Part shown: in pieces, positions 57,721-64,000 of the stretch
Position numbering within the stretch: the stretch's first letter is position 1
Layout: each line of letters opens with the position of its first letter
Assembly (NCBI RefSeq): GCF_028473745.1
Contig: NZ_CP101137.1
Span: forward strand, 6,634,001-6,698,000
Direction of reading: 5' to 3'
DNA length: 64,000 nt
Origin: Streptomyces sp. M92
GTDB lineage: Bacteria; Actinomycetota; Actinomycetes; Streptomycetales; Streptomycetaceae
The notes under the pieces: model-generated
What the model was told of the DNA's origin: nothing
The model's database searches: none
Seen by the model: only the letters and a program-made list of their open reading frames with translations
Translations under genes and position numbers: made by a program

Positions 57721-59442
57721 TCAGAAGAGGAAGTACCGCTGCGCGAGCGGCAGTTCGGCGACGGGCGCGGGTTCGACGAGCTCGCCGTCGATGGTCACCG
57801 CGAAGGAGTCCGCGGCGACCTCGACGCGCGGCAGGGCGTCGTTCTGCCGCATGTCCGCCTTGGTGCGGCCCCGGGTCGACCGGATGGGCACCAGCTCGCG
57901 TCCGATGCCCAGGCGTTCCGGCAGTCCGTCCTCGATGGCCGCCTCGGCCACGAAGGCGACCGAGTTGGCGGCGGGCGCCGTGCCATGGGCGCCGAACATC
58001 GGGCGCGGCAGGACCGGCTGCGGGGTCGGGATGGAGGCGTTGGCATCGCCCATCTGCGCGTACGCGATCTGTCCGCCCTTGAGCACCAGCTGCGGCTTCA
58101 CCCCGAAGAACTTCGGGTCCCACAGCACCAGGTCGGCCAGCTTGCCGGTCTCCACGGAGCCGACCTCGTGCTCGATACCCTGGGCGACGGCGGCGTTGAT
58201 GGTGTACTTGGCGACATAGCGACGCGCGCGCAGATTGTCGGCCCGGAGGTCACCGGGGAGGAAGCCGCGGCGCCGCTTCATCACGTGCGCCGTCTGCCAG
58301 GTGCGCAGGATCACCTCGCCGATGCGGCCCATGGCCTGGGCGTCCGACGCCATGATGGAGATCGCCCCCATGTCGTGGAGGATGTCCTCGGCCGCGATGG
58401 TGCTGGGCCGGATGCGGGACTCGGCGAAGGCCAGGTCCTCGGGGACCGCCGGGTTCAGGTGGTGGCAGACCATCAGCATGTCGAGGTGCTCCTCGACGGT
58501 GTTGACGGTGTGCGGCCGGGTCGGATTGGTGGACGCCGGCAGCACGTTGGGCAGCGAGACGGCCGTGATCATGTCAGGCGCGTGGCCGCCGCCGGCGCCC
58601 TCGACGTGGAAGGCGTGCAGAGTGCGGCCGGCGACCGCGTCGAAGGTGTCGCCGACGAAGCCGGCCTCGTTCAGGGTGTCGGTGTGCACGGCGAGCTGGA
58701 CGCCGGACTCCTCGCACACGTCCAGGCAGGCGGAGATCACCGCCGGAGTCGCGCCCCAGTCCTCGTGGATCTTGAAGCCGAGGATGCCGGCGCGCAGCTG
58801 GTCGCGCATGGACTCCTTGGCCATGGTGCTGCCCTTGCCCAGGAAGCCGATGTTGACGGGGCTGGACTCCAGGGCGGCGAACATCCGTGCCAGGTGCCAG
58901 GAGCCCGGGGTGACGGTCGTCGCCTTGCTGCCCTCGGCGGGGCCCGTGCCGCCGCCGATGAGCGTGGTGATGCCGGAGGCGAGGGCCTCGTCGACGGCGA
59001 CCGGCGAGATGAAGTGGACGTGCGTGTCGATGCCGCCCGCGGTGACGATCTTGCCGTTGCCCGCGATGACCTCCGTCTCGGGGCCGATGACGAGGTCGGG
59101 GTGGACGCCGTCCATGGTCTCGGGGTTGCCGGCCTTGCCGATGCCGGTGATCCGGCCGTCGCGGATGCCGATGTCGGCCTTGACGACGCCCCAGTGGTCG
59201 ATGATCACGGCGCCGGTGACAACGGTGTCGGGGGCGCCGTCGGCTCGGCCGGCCCGGGACTGGCCCATGGACTCGCGCAGCACCTTGCCGCCGCCGAAGA
59301 CGGCCTCGTCGCCGGAGCGGCCGGGGCCGCCGGAGCGGTCCTCCTCGATCTCGACGAGGAGGTCGGTGTCGGCGAGGCGGACGCGGTCGCCGGTGGTCGG
59401 GCCGAACAGGTCGGCGTATGCGGTACGGGAAAGCTCAGGCAT
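57721..59442 (-). CDS. ureC: Urease alpha subunit
   Basis: 573 residues; ATG 59442 has ggagg eight bases upstream, while the GTG at 59451 overlaps that site and is less likely. Catalytic subunit, hydrolysing urea to ammonia and carbamate. Nickel ligands: GGIDTHVHFI, carbamylated Lys in LGFKIHEDWG, and VQLAVHTDTLNE; the mobile flap has MVCHHLNPAVPED. The C-terminal domain ends QRYFLF. Full length; no active-site loss seen. Confidence 0.96.
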   Translation of the reverse strand: MPELSRTAYADLFGPTTGDRVRLADTDLLVEIEEDRSGGPGRSGDEAVFGGGKVLRESMGQSRAGRADGAPDTVVTGAVIIDHWGVVKADIGIRDGRITGIGKAGNPETMDGVHPDLVIGPETEVIAGNGKIVTAGGIDTHVHFISPVAVDEALASGITTLIGGGTGPAEGSKATTVTPGSWHLARMFAALESSPVNIGFLGKGSTMAKESMRDQLRAGILGFKIHEDWGATPAVISACLDVCEESGVQLAVHTDTLNEAGFVGDTFDAVAGRTLHAFHVEGAGGGHAPDMITAVSLPNVLPASTNPTRPHTVNTVEEHLDMLMVCHHLNPAVPEDLAFAESRIRPSTIAAEDILHDMGAISIMASDAQAMGRIGEVILRTWQTAHVMKRRRGFLPGDLRADNLRARRYVAKYTINAAVAQGIEHEVGSVETGKLADLVLWDPKFFGVKPQLVLKGGQIAYAQMGDANASIPTPQPVLPRPMFGAHGTAPAANSVAFVAEAAIEDGLPERLGIGRELVPIRSTRGRTKADMRQNDALPRVEVAADSFAVTIDGELVEPAPVAELPLAQRYFLF

Positions 59443-59746
59443 CGAGGGCACCTCCGGTCTCGCCGCGCAGCCCCAGGACGACGCGGGCGCCCGCGAGGGG
59501 CACGAGCTCCACGTCGACCGGGATACCGGGCTCGAAGCGGACGGCGGTGCCGGCGGCGATGTTCAGCCGCTTGCCGCGGGCCGCGGCGCGGTCGAAGTCG
59601 AGACCGGGGTTGGCCTCGGCGAAGTGGTAGTGGGAGCCGACCTGGACGGGCCGGTCGGCGGTGTTGAGCACGGTCAGGCGGACGCTCGGGCGTCCCTCGT
59701 TGAAGGCGACCGGCTCGTCGGCGAAGAGGATCTCTCCGGGAATCAT
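59435..59746 (-). CDS. ureB: Urease beta subunit
   Basis: 103 residues, ATG at 59746. Typical UreB: MIPGEILFADEPVAFNEGR, VGSHYHFAEANPGLDFDR, and GTAVRFEPGIPVDVELV. Separate from ureA and ureC as in most actinobacteria (not fused as in Helicobacter). It ends eight bases into the ureC start region, so translation is coupled. Confidence 0.95.
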   Translation of the reverse strand: MIPGEILFADEPVAFNEGRPSVRLTVLNTADRPVQVGSHYHFAEANPGLDFDRAAARGKRLNIAAGTAVRFEPGIPVDVELVPLAGARVVLGLRGETGGALDA

Positions 59747-59760
59747 GGCTGCCGTCCCCG

Positions 59761-60063
59761 TCAGATGATCGGATCGTGGACGGTGACCAGCTTGGTGCCG
59801 TCGGGGAAAGTGGCTTCGACCTGCACGTCGTGGATCATCTCGGGGATCCCGTCCATGACCTCGCCACGCTGGATCAGCTTGCGTCCGGAGGCCATGAGTT
59901 CGCCGACCGTGCGGCCGTCCCGGGCACCTTCGAGGATGTGCGAGGTGATCAGGGCGACCACCTCGGGATGGTTGAGCTTCACGCCACGTGCGCGGCGCTT
60001 CTCGGCCACGTCCGCGGCCACATGGATGAGCAGTCTCTCCTGCTCGTGCGGGGTCAGTTGCAT
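59761..60063 (-). CDS. ureA: Urease gamma subunit
   Basis: 100 residues, ATG at 60063 with gaggtgg upstream. UreA family: MQLTPHEQERLLIHVAADVA, LNHPEVVALITSHILEGARDG, and IPEMIHDVQVEATFPDGTKL. It is the first gene of the operon; 14 bases separate it from ureB. The promoter should lie in the 164-base gap to the TetR gene, which contains direct repeats gaatgc around 60145-60160 and an A/T-rich gatgtaacac stretch. Confidence 0.95.
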   Translation of the reverse strand: MQLTPHEQERLLIHVAADVAEKRRARGVKLNHPEVVALITSHILEGARDGRTVGELMASGRKLIQRGEVMDGIPEMIHDVQVEATFPDGTKLVTVHDPII

Positions 60064-60227
60064 TTACCACCTCACAGGGCATGACGCCAGGACCGGGCGT
60101 CCGGCTGCCGCGGCCACCGCGACGGCTCTAGATGTAACACACATGAATGCGCTGGAATGCACACGCCGGTGCTCGAAAACCGCAGGTGGATCGGGGTGGA
60201 GAGTAGGGCTAGAGTGTTTCCGCCGCG

Positions 60228-60881
60228 TCACGCTTTCTTGACCGACTGATTACCGGTGCCGTCGGTGGCTTCCCGCATGCTCAACAGCCCTCGCACACCC
60301 GTCTGGAGAGCCTCCGGGGAGAAGCTGCCGAACAGCGCGTACTGGGCCCCGAAGCCCTGCACCGTCGCCATCAGCGTCCGGGCCACCGCGTCCGGGTCGA
60401 CGTCGTCGCGCATCATGCCCGCTTCCTGATAGCGGACGACGACCTTCGCCCAGGACGCGAGGACCTTGGCGAAGCCCTCGTCGAGCAGGGCGGACAGCGT
60501 CTCGTTGCGCAGCGTCTCGGTCCAGGCCTGGATCATGAGCCGCGGAAACAGCCAACGACCGTCCTCCGTCAGCGCGGGCCGCTCCCGCGCCATGTGCGCC
60601 AGGGTGCGGGCGATGAGCTCGTCGGGCATGGCCGGCGGGTCCTCCTGCGCCGCCCGCTCGTACACGTCCCGGATGGCGCCCAGCACCTCGGCGACGACGG
60701 CCTCGATCAGCTCCTCCTTGCCGCTGAAGTAGCGGTAGACGGCCCCCGCCGAGAGGTCGACCTCCTTCAGCACGTCCTGCATCGACGTGGCGTGGAAGCC
60801 GTTGCGGGCGAAGCAGAGCGCGGCGCCGTCGAGGATCTGCCGGCGGCGGGCGTCGAGGTGTTCCTGGGATACGCGAGCCAT
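60228..60881 (-). CDS. TetR-family regulator of the divergent membrane protein gene
   Basis: 217 residues, ATG at 60881; an in-frame GTG/ATG further out lies inside the operator. HTH: RRRQILDGAALCFARNGFHA, then SMQDVLKEVDLSAGAVYRYFSGKEEL. Ligand domain at ~80-205 with RWLFPRLMIQAWTETLRNE. It is divergent from the membrane protein gene at 60988, and two operator-like copies spaced 60 bp sit between. Its own promoter appears leaderless and is covered by one copy, implying autorepression. Confidence 0.88.
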   Translation of the reverse strand: MARVSQEHLDARRRQILDGAALCFARNGFHATSMQDVLKEVDLSAGAVYRYFSGKEELIEAVVAEVLGAIRDVYERAAQEDPPAMPDELIARTLAHMARERPALTEDGRWLFPRLMIQAWTETLRNETLSALLDEGFAKVLASWAKVVVRYQEAGMMRDDVDPDAVARTLMATVQGFGAQYALFGSFSPEALQTGVRGLLSMREATDGTGNQSVKKA

Positions 60882-60888
60882 GACACCA

Positions 60889-60972
60889 AATCTAAAACGA
60901 ACATTCCTTCTTGACAAGGGGAGCCCGGCGGCCGCACGGTGGAACCACAGTTAAAAACGAACGATCCTTCTT
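60889..60972. promoter_or_regulatory. Twin TetR operators and divergent promoter
   Basis: Two near-identical direct repeats aaaacgaac-nn-tccttctt start at 60894 and 60954, exactly 60 bp apart. On the minus strand TTGTCA, a 17-bp spacer and TAGATT (60894-60889) form a promoter overlapping the first copy; the -10 element ends eight bases from the tetR ATG at 60881, so the mRNA is probably leaderless. The second copy lies just before the divergent gene's ribosome site. Confidence 0.7.
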
Positions 60973-60987
60973 TTTTGAGGAGTCCTC

Positions 60988-61977
60988 ATGGACACGCGTC
61001 GCCTGATCGCCGTGATCGTCCTGGTCCCCGTGCTGGTCTCCCTGGCCCTGTGGGCCTTCGCGTGGCCGGCCTCCCGTACGGCGCCCCGTGATCTGCCGCT
61101 CGGTGTGGCGGGGCCGCCGGCCGCGGTGGCGCGGGTCGAGCAGCGGCTCGCCCAGCGCGAGGGCGCCTTCGAGCTCCACCGCTACGCCGACGAGGCCGCG
61201 GCCCGCGACGCCGTCGAGGACCGGACCGTGTACGGCGCGGTGGTGACCGGCGGTGACGGCGTGAAGCTGCTCACCGCGTCCGCCGCGAGCCCGGCCGTCG
61301 CGCAGTCGCTGCGGCAGGCGGTGACCGGGCAGGCGTCCGCCACGGGGTCCGCCGTCCAGGTCGTCGACGTGGTGCCCGCACCCGGTGCGGATCCGCGCGG
61401 CGCGGCACTGAGCGCGAGTGTGCTGCCGCTGGCGCTGGCCGGGATCGCGACGGGCGCGGTGGCGACCCTGCTGGGGCTGCGGGGCCTGCGCGCGGTCCTC
61501 GCACTGGTCGGCGCGGCGGCCCTGACCGGGCTGGTCGCGGCGGCGATCGCGCACAGCTGGCTCGGTGCGCTCACCGGGGACTGGTGGATCGTGGCCGGGG
61601 TGTTCGGACTGTCGACCCTGGCCGTGGCCGCGGGCGTCGCCGGGCTGGCGGCGCTGCTCGGCCGCGCGGGTCTCGCGCTGGGCGGAGCGGTGATGATGCT
61701 GCTGGGCAACCCCTTCTCCGCGGCTTCCTCGGCACCGGAGATGCTGCCGGAGCCGGCCGGGGTGATCGGGCAGTGGCTGCCGCCGGGTGCGGGCGCCTCG
61801 CTGCTGCGCTCGGTGTCGTTCTTCGACGGTGCGGCGGCCACCGGCCCGGCGCTGACCCTCGCCTGGTGGGCGCTGCTGGGCCTGGGGGCGATCCTGGTGG
61901 GCGGTGCCCTGCGACGGCGCACGCGCGGCACGATCCCGGCACCGGACCGGGCACCGGCACCCGCCCCGGTCGCCTGA
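60988..61977 (+). CDS. Multi-spanning membrane protein, ABC-2/YhgE-like permease
   Basis: 329 residues, ATG at 60988 after gaggagtcctc. One N-terminal TM (LIAVIVLVPVLVSLALWAF), an ~115-residue extracytoplasmic domain (PLGVAGPPAAVARVEQRLAQ to AVQVVDVVPAPG), then about five TM helices (ALAGIATGAVATLLGL and others). This layout resembles DUF3533/YhgE-type membrane proteins related to ABC-2 permeases, often controlled by TetR genes and linked to export or envelope stress. No ATPase is adjacent. Substrate unknown. Confidence 0.75.
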   Translation: MDTRRLIAVIVLVPVLVSLALWAFAWPASRTAPRDLPLGVAGPPAAVARVEQRLAQREGAFELHRYADEAAARDAVEDRTVYGAVVTGGDGVKLLTASAASPAVAQSLRQAVTGQASATGSAVQVVDVVPAPGADPRGAALSASVLPLALAGIATGAVATLLGLRGLRAVLALVGAAALTGLVAAAIAHSWLGALTGDWWIVAGVFGLSTLAVAAGVAGLAALLGRAGLALGGAVMMLLGNPFSAASSAPEMLPEPAGVIGQWLPPGAGASLLRSVSFFDGAAATGPALTLAWWALLGLGAILVGGALRRRTRGTIPAPDRAPAPAPVA

Positions 61978-62060
61978 GAAGCCTGGCCACCCGGGCCGCG
62001 CGTACGTCCGGCACGGCGGCGCGCCGACCGCGAGCGGCAGGCCCCGCCGCGCCGCGTGGA

Positions 62061-62618
62061 CTACCACCCCGGTGTCCCGGCCGGCTCCCGGCACGGGACA
62101 CCGCGGGCCCGCCTCGCGGAACTCCGCCGCCGACGGCGCGCCGCGCACGGTACCCGCGCGGCGCCCCGCACACACAGCGCGGACACCCTCACCGGACCAC
62201 GAACGCCACACCCCGCCGACCACCACCCCGACCCCCCGACCTGACCCCAGCACGGGACACCCCAGCCCCGCCTCGCGCAACGCCGCCGTCGGCAACGGAC
62301 CGCGGCGCCCCGTACCGCGATGTGCTCGAGCTTCCCCCAGGACGGGTTCGGCCCCCGGTGTTCCGCCGCGATGCCGAGGCGACGAGGCTCCGCGGGTGCG
62401 GAGGCGGTGGTGTCGCGGGCACGGGAGACCGAGGCGACCACCTGGGCCCCGGCCTGCTCCTGAGGAGCCTTGAGGCGCTCGAGGTCGGCGGCGGAGACCA
62501 GGGCGACGAGCGGCTTGCCGTGGCGGGTCACGACGGCCCGCTCACCGCCGTACACCACTCGGTCGATCAGGTCCGCCGGCTCAGCCCTGGCTTGCGTCAC
62601 CGGAATCCCGTAGGCCAT
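62061..62618 (-). CDS. Phd/YefM-type antitoxin with abnormal C-terminal extension
   Basis: ATG at 62618 begins AYGIPVTQARAEPADLIDRV, then GERAVVTRHGKPLVALVSAADLERL: a classical Phd/YefM antitoxin fold of ~90 residues ending in GIAAEHRGPNPS. At that point (62337-62339) the frame reads TGG instead of a stop and continues for ~90 residues of Arg/Gly/Cys-rich, non-antitoxin text to 62061. The extension is likely read-through after loss of a stop (TGA to TGG would be one base). No toxin gene (YoeB, Doc or PIN) is next to it. Annotated as one open frame; the true product may be shorter or unstable. Confidence 0.65.
   Translation of the reverse strand: MAYGIPVTQARAEPADLIDRVVYGGERAVVTRHGKPLVALVSAADLERLKAPQEQAGAQVVASVSRARDTTASAPAEPRRLGIAAEHRGPNPSWGKLEHIAVRGAAVRCRRRRCARRGWGVPCWGQVGGSGWWSAGCGVRGPVRVSALCVRGAARVPCAARRRRRSSARRARGVPCREPAGTPGW
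62092..62290. repeat. Imperfect 159-bp tandem duplication
   Basis: The stretch starting cacgggacaccgcggg at 62092 recurs as cacgggacaccccagc at 62251, each followed by cgcctcgcg and a ccgccg block and preceded by a ccaccccg run. The period is 159 bp, a multiple of three. It encodes the repetitive tail of the antitoxin frame. Confidence 0.55.
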
Positions 62619-62730
62619 GCCCTCCAGCGCACGGTCCGGGGCCGGACGACCGGCTGCGCCACCGTGCGGCGGGGAGGACGATGGGGGCAGGGGCGTGCGC
62701 ACACAGGCCACCGGCCGTCAGGAGTACCCC

Positions 62731-63090
62731 ATGGCAGGCGAACCGTCCTTCTTCGAGCTCGGTGTGGCGGACCCGGAACGGGGACGCGCCTTCTACGGCG
62801 GCTTGTTCGGCTGGACCCTGGAACCCGGCCCCTCGGGGCGTGGATTCGCCATCGGTACGGGCGGCGTGCCGGGCGGCCTCCACGGGGGCGACGCGGGGGC
62901 CTCGCCGTACCTCTTCTTCCGCGTCGACGACCTGGACGCCGCCCTGGCCCGGGTACGGGAGCTGGGCGGCTCCGTCGAGGACCCCGGTGAGGAGGACGCC
63001 GGGTCGGCGGCCCGGTTCGGCCGCTTCGCGCTGTGCCGGGACAACCAAGGCTCCGCCTTCGGCCTGCACCAGCCGCCGAGCGTCGGCTGA
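62731..63090 (+). CDS. VOC (glyoxalase/bleomycin-resistance-like) family protein
   Basis: 119 residues, ATG at 62731 with caggag upstream. A single VOC module: FFELGVADPERGRAFYGGLF, then GWTLEPGP, YLFFRVDDLDAALARVREL and RFALCRDNQGSAFGLHQ. Metal ligands are uncertain (one Glu and His could serve). Likely a small-molecule lyase, isomerase or binding protein; no cluster context. Confidence 0.78.
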   Translation: MAGEPSFFELGVADPERGRAFYGGLFGWTLEPGPSGRGFAIGTGGVPGGLHGGDAGASPYLFFRVDDLDAALARVRELGGSVEDPGEEDAGSAARFGRFALCRDNQGSAFGLHQPPSVG

Positions 63091-63627
63091 CGCCCCCTGA
63101 TCGCCCCTTGCAGCCGCCGACGAACGCGTGATCCTCCCCAATGCCGCGCGCTGCACGCCGACCAGGCGTTGGTGGGGAGGGCGAGCGCCCTGCGTGACTC
63201 GCTCGCGGTCATGCGCCGGCGGGGCGAGACGGCGGAGCTGCACGCCACCGCACCCCCGGGCGCTGCGCGTGCCGGACGGGGAACGGCGTACGGCCCGGGG
63301 CAGTCTTCCGCCGGCTTCCGGCAGTTGAGTAACGCGGCGTCGAAACGGGCCGAACGGCGTACCCCCTTCCGGCGTAGGAACACCTCGGATTTCCGGGCCT
63401 CCGCGGTTGCGCGGGCCGTGCGCCCCGGCGCCGGAACGACTCACTCCGCCGCTGGTCCCGGCATCGTCACCAGCTTCGACGGGGAGCCGAACGGAGCGCC
63501 GCCCACCCGAACGGATGAGTGGTGAGTAACAACACAAAGGGCACGTTCCGTTGGGATTTTCCCACCGGGCGGGACAAGATCCGTGACTGACGACAAGCCC
63601 CCGCCGCAGCGGCGGGGCGGTCCGGGC
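63091..63627. other. Non-coding stretch upstream of the c-di-AMP riboswitch
   Basis: About 540 bases without a convincing gene on either strand. Short open frames exist, but without ribosome sites, plausible starts or recognisable protein text. The part from 63515 with tgagtaacaacacaaagg is comparatively A/T-rich and is the likely promoter zone of the riboswitch transcript. Confidence 0.5.
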
Positions 63628-63835
63628 GGACGCCGAGTCCTGCCGCCGTCCGGACGACCGGTCGACAGGAGTGGATCGGCAGGAGTGGAGGACCCGAGCA
63701 CGACGGGTCGCCGGTACGGCCGTCTCCGGGAGGAGGACGCCGCGCCGAGCAGCCCTTGGGGTGAAGCCGCACCCGTGCGGCCGGGCAACTTCGCCAGCCC
63801 GAATCCGACAGGTCATCCTTCACAGGCGGCTGACG
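63628..63835 (+). promoter_or_regulatory. c-di-AMP (ydaO-yuaA type) riboswitch
   Basis: The leader contains the conserved ydaO core: ttggggtgaagccgc (63758-63772) and ccgggcaacttcgcc then agcccgaatccgacagg, followed by tcatccttcacaggcgg, just as in Streptomyces leaders of cell-wall hydrolase genes. The 5' part (gccgagtcctgccgcc) and aggagtggaggacccgagc are also typical. It controls the secreted protein gene that starts 11 bases later; c-di-AMP binding is expected to switch expression off. The boundary at 63628 is approximate. Confidence 0.85.
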
Positions 63836-63846
63836 AAGGGTTGCGC

Positions 63847-64000
63847 ATGTCTGCGCTCAATCGAGTCCCGTCGCTGATGGCCCGTGCCGGTACGGCCTCC
63901 GCTCTCACCCTCGCCGCCGTGGGCGGCTCCGTCGTGGTCCCCGGCGTCGCCTCCGAGGCGGCCGCGGCGAGCCACGCCACCAAGGCGCTCAAGATCGCGG
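63847..64000 (+). CDS. Secreted cell-wall hydrolase-like protein (5' part only)
   Basis: ATG at 63847 with gaaggg six bases upstream; 51 codons visible before the window ends. The start MSALNRVPSLMARAGTA, then SALTLAAVGGSVVVPGV and a signal-cleavage-type ASEAAAASHATKALKIA, matches NlpC/P60 (C40) endopeptidases of Streptomyces, where the catalytic domain begins soon after ATKAL. The preceding c-di-AMP riboswitch strongly supports a peptidoglycan-remodelling role. The catalytic part is outside the window. Confidence 0.75.
   Translation, partial: MSALNRVPSLMARAGTASALTLAAVGGSVVVPGVASEAAAASHATKALKIA

Noticed and set aside
60892..62295. 467-codon minus-strand frame opposite the membrane permease gene.
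   Set aside because: Low-complexity Arg/Gln/Gly text and no start signal; the plus-strand gene has clear transmembrane segments and a ribosome site.
63128..63877. Several short frames on both strands in the gap before the riboswitch.
   Set aside because: No ribosome sites, no conserved-looking protein text, and some overlap the riboswitch structure.

Overview
The window is high-GC actinobacterial DNA of Streptomyces type. Third codon positions are strongly G/C, GTG and TTG starts are common, genes overlap as ATGA or GTGA, and DUF5753 and DUF6213 family genes are present. From about 14.9 kb rightwards the gene order (acyl-CoA dehydrogenases, ATP-dependent ligase, rppA-P450-cupin, murT-gatD, pfkA, rocD, tap, urease) matches my memory of the S. 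coelicolor SCO119x-SCO124x region. The RppA and P450 proteins differ from those of S. coelicolor at scattered positions, so this is probably a relative rather than that strain.

1-14.9 kb is the right part of a siphovirus-type prophage. It carries head-tail joining proteins, tail terminator, major tail protein, a frameshifted tail chaperone pair, tape measure and tail-tip proteins, and an amidase/LysM endolysin followed by small membrane proteins. After a strong terminator come a leftward DUF6879/HTH-DUF5753 pair, a rightward run of five overlapping mini-genes (four rich in Cys/His), an XRE repressor and one last small gene. Capsid, terminase and integrase genes would lie to the left. A 3' coding remnant at 14916-15038 probably marks the phage/chromosome junction.

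15-25.4 kb holds a secreted phosphodiesterase, a leftward acyl-CoA dehydrogenase pair with a quinone oxidoreductase, an XRE-cupin regulator divergent from a thioredoxin-reductase-like enzyme, a ligase/NUDIX pair and an aldehyde dehydrogenase. 25.5-28.4 kb is a compact naphthoquinone operon: type III PKS RppA, CYP158A-type P450, and a MomA-like quinone-forming cupin. 28.4-35.6 kb carries another acyl-CoA dehydrogenase with a divergent TetR gene, peptide deformylase, MurT-GatD (lipid II amidation), phosphofructokinase and a CtaG-type membrane protein.

35.6-46.5 kb has a degenerate protein kinase, a four-gene leftward operon (LytTR regulator, small membrane protein, solute:sodium symporter, LytS-type kinase), an Lrp regulator with dimethylargininase and ornithine aminotransferase, a RpiB-like protein and an MHS-family transporter. 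46.6-55.3 kb carries a secreted protein combining M4 and M28 metallopeptidase domains, a large XRE regulator, an acyltransferase, an epimerase and the secreted tripeptidyl aminopeptidase Tap. 55.4-60.1 kb is a complete leftward urease operon, ureA-B-C-F-G-D. 60.2-64 kb has a TetR gene divergent from a membrane protein, an orphan Phd/YefM antitoxin with an abnormal C-terminus, a VOC protein, and a c-di-AMP (ydaO-type) riboswitch leading into a secreted cell-wall-hydrolase-like gene cut by the window edge.

No tRNA, rRNA, CRISPR array, transposase or integrase was seen. All family assignments are by reading; no database search was run.
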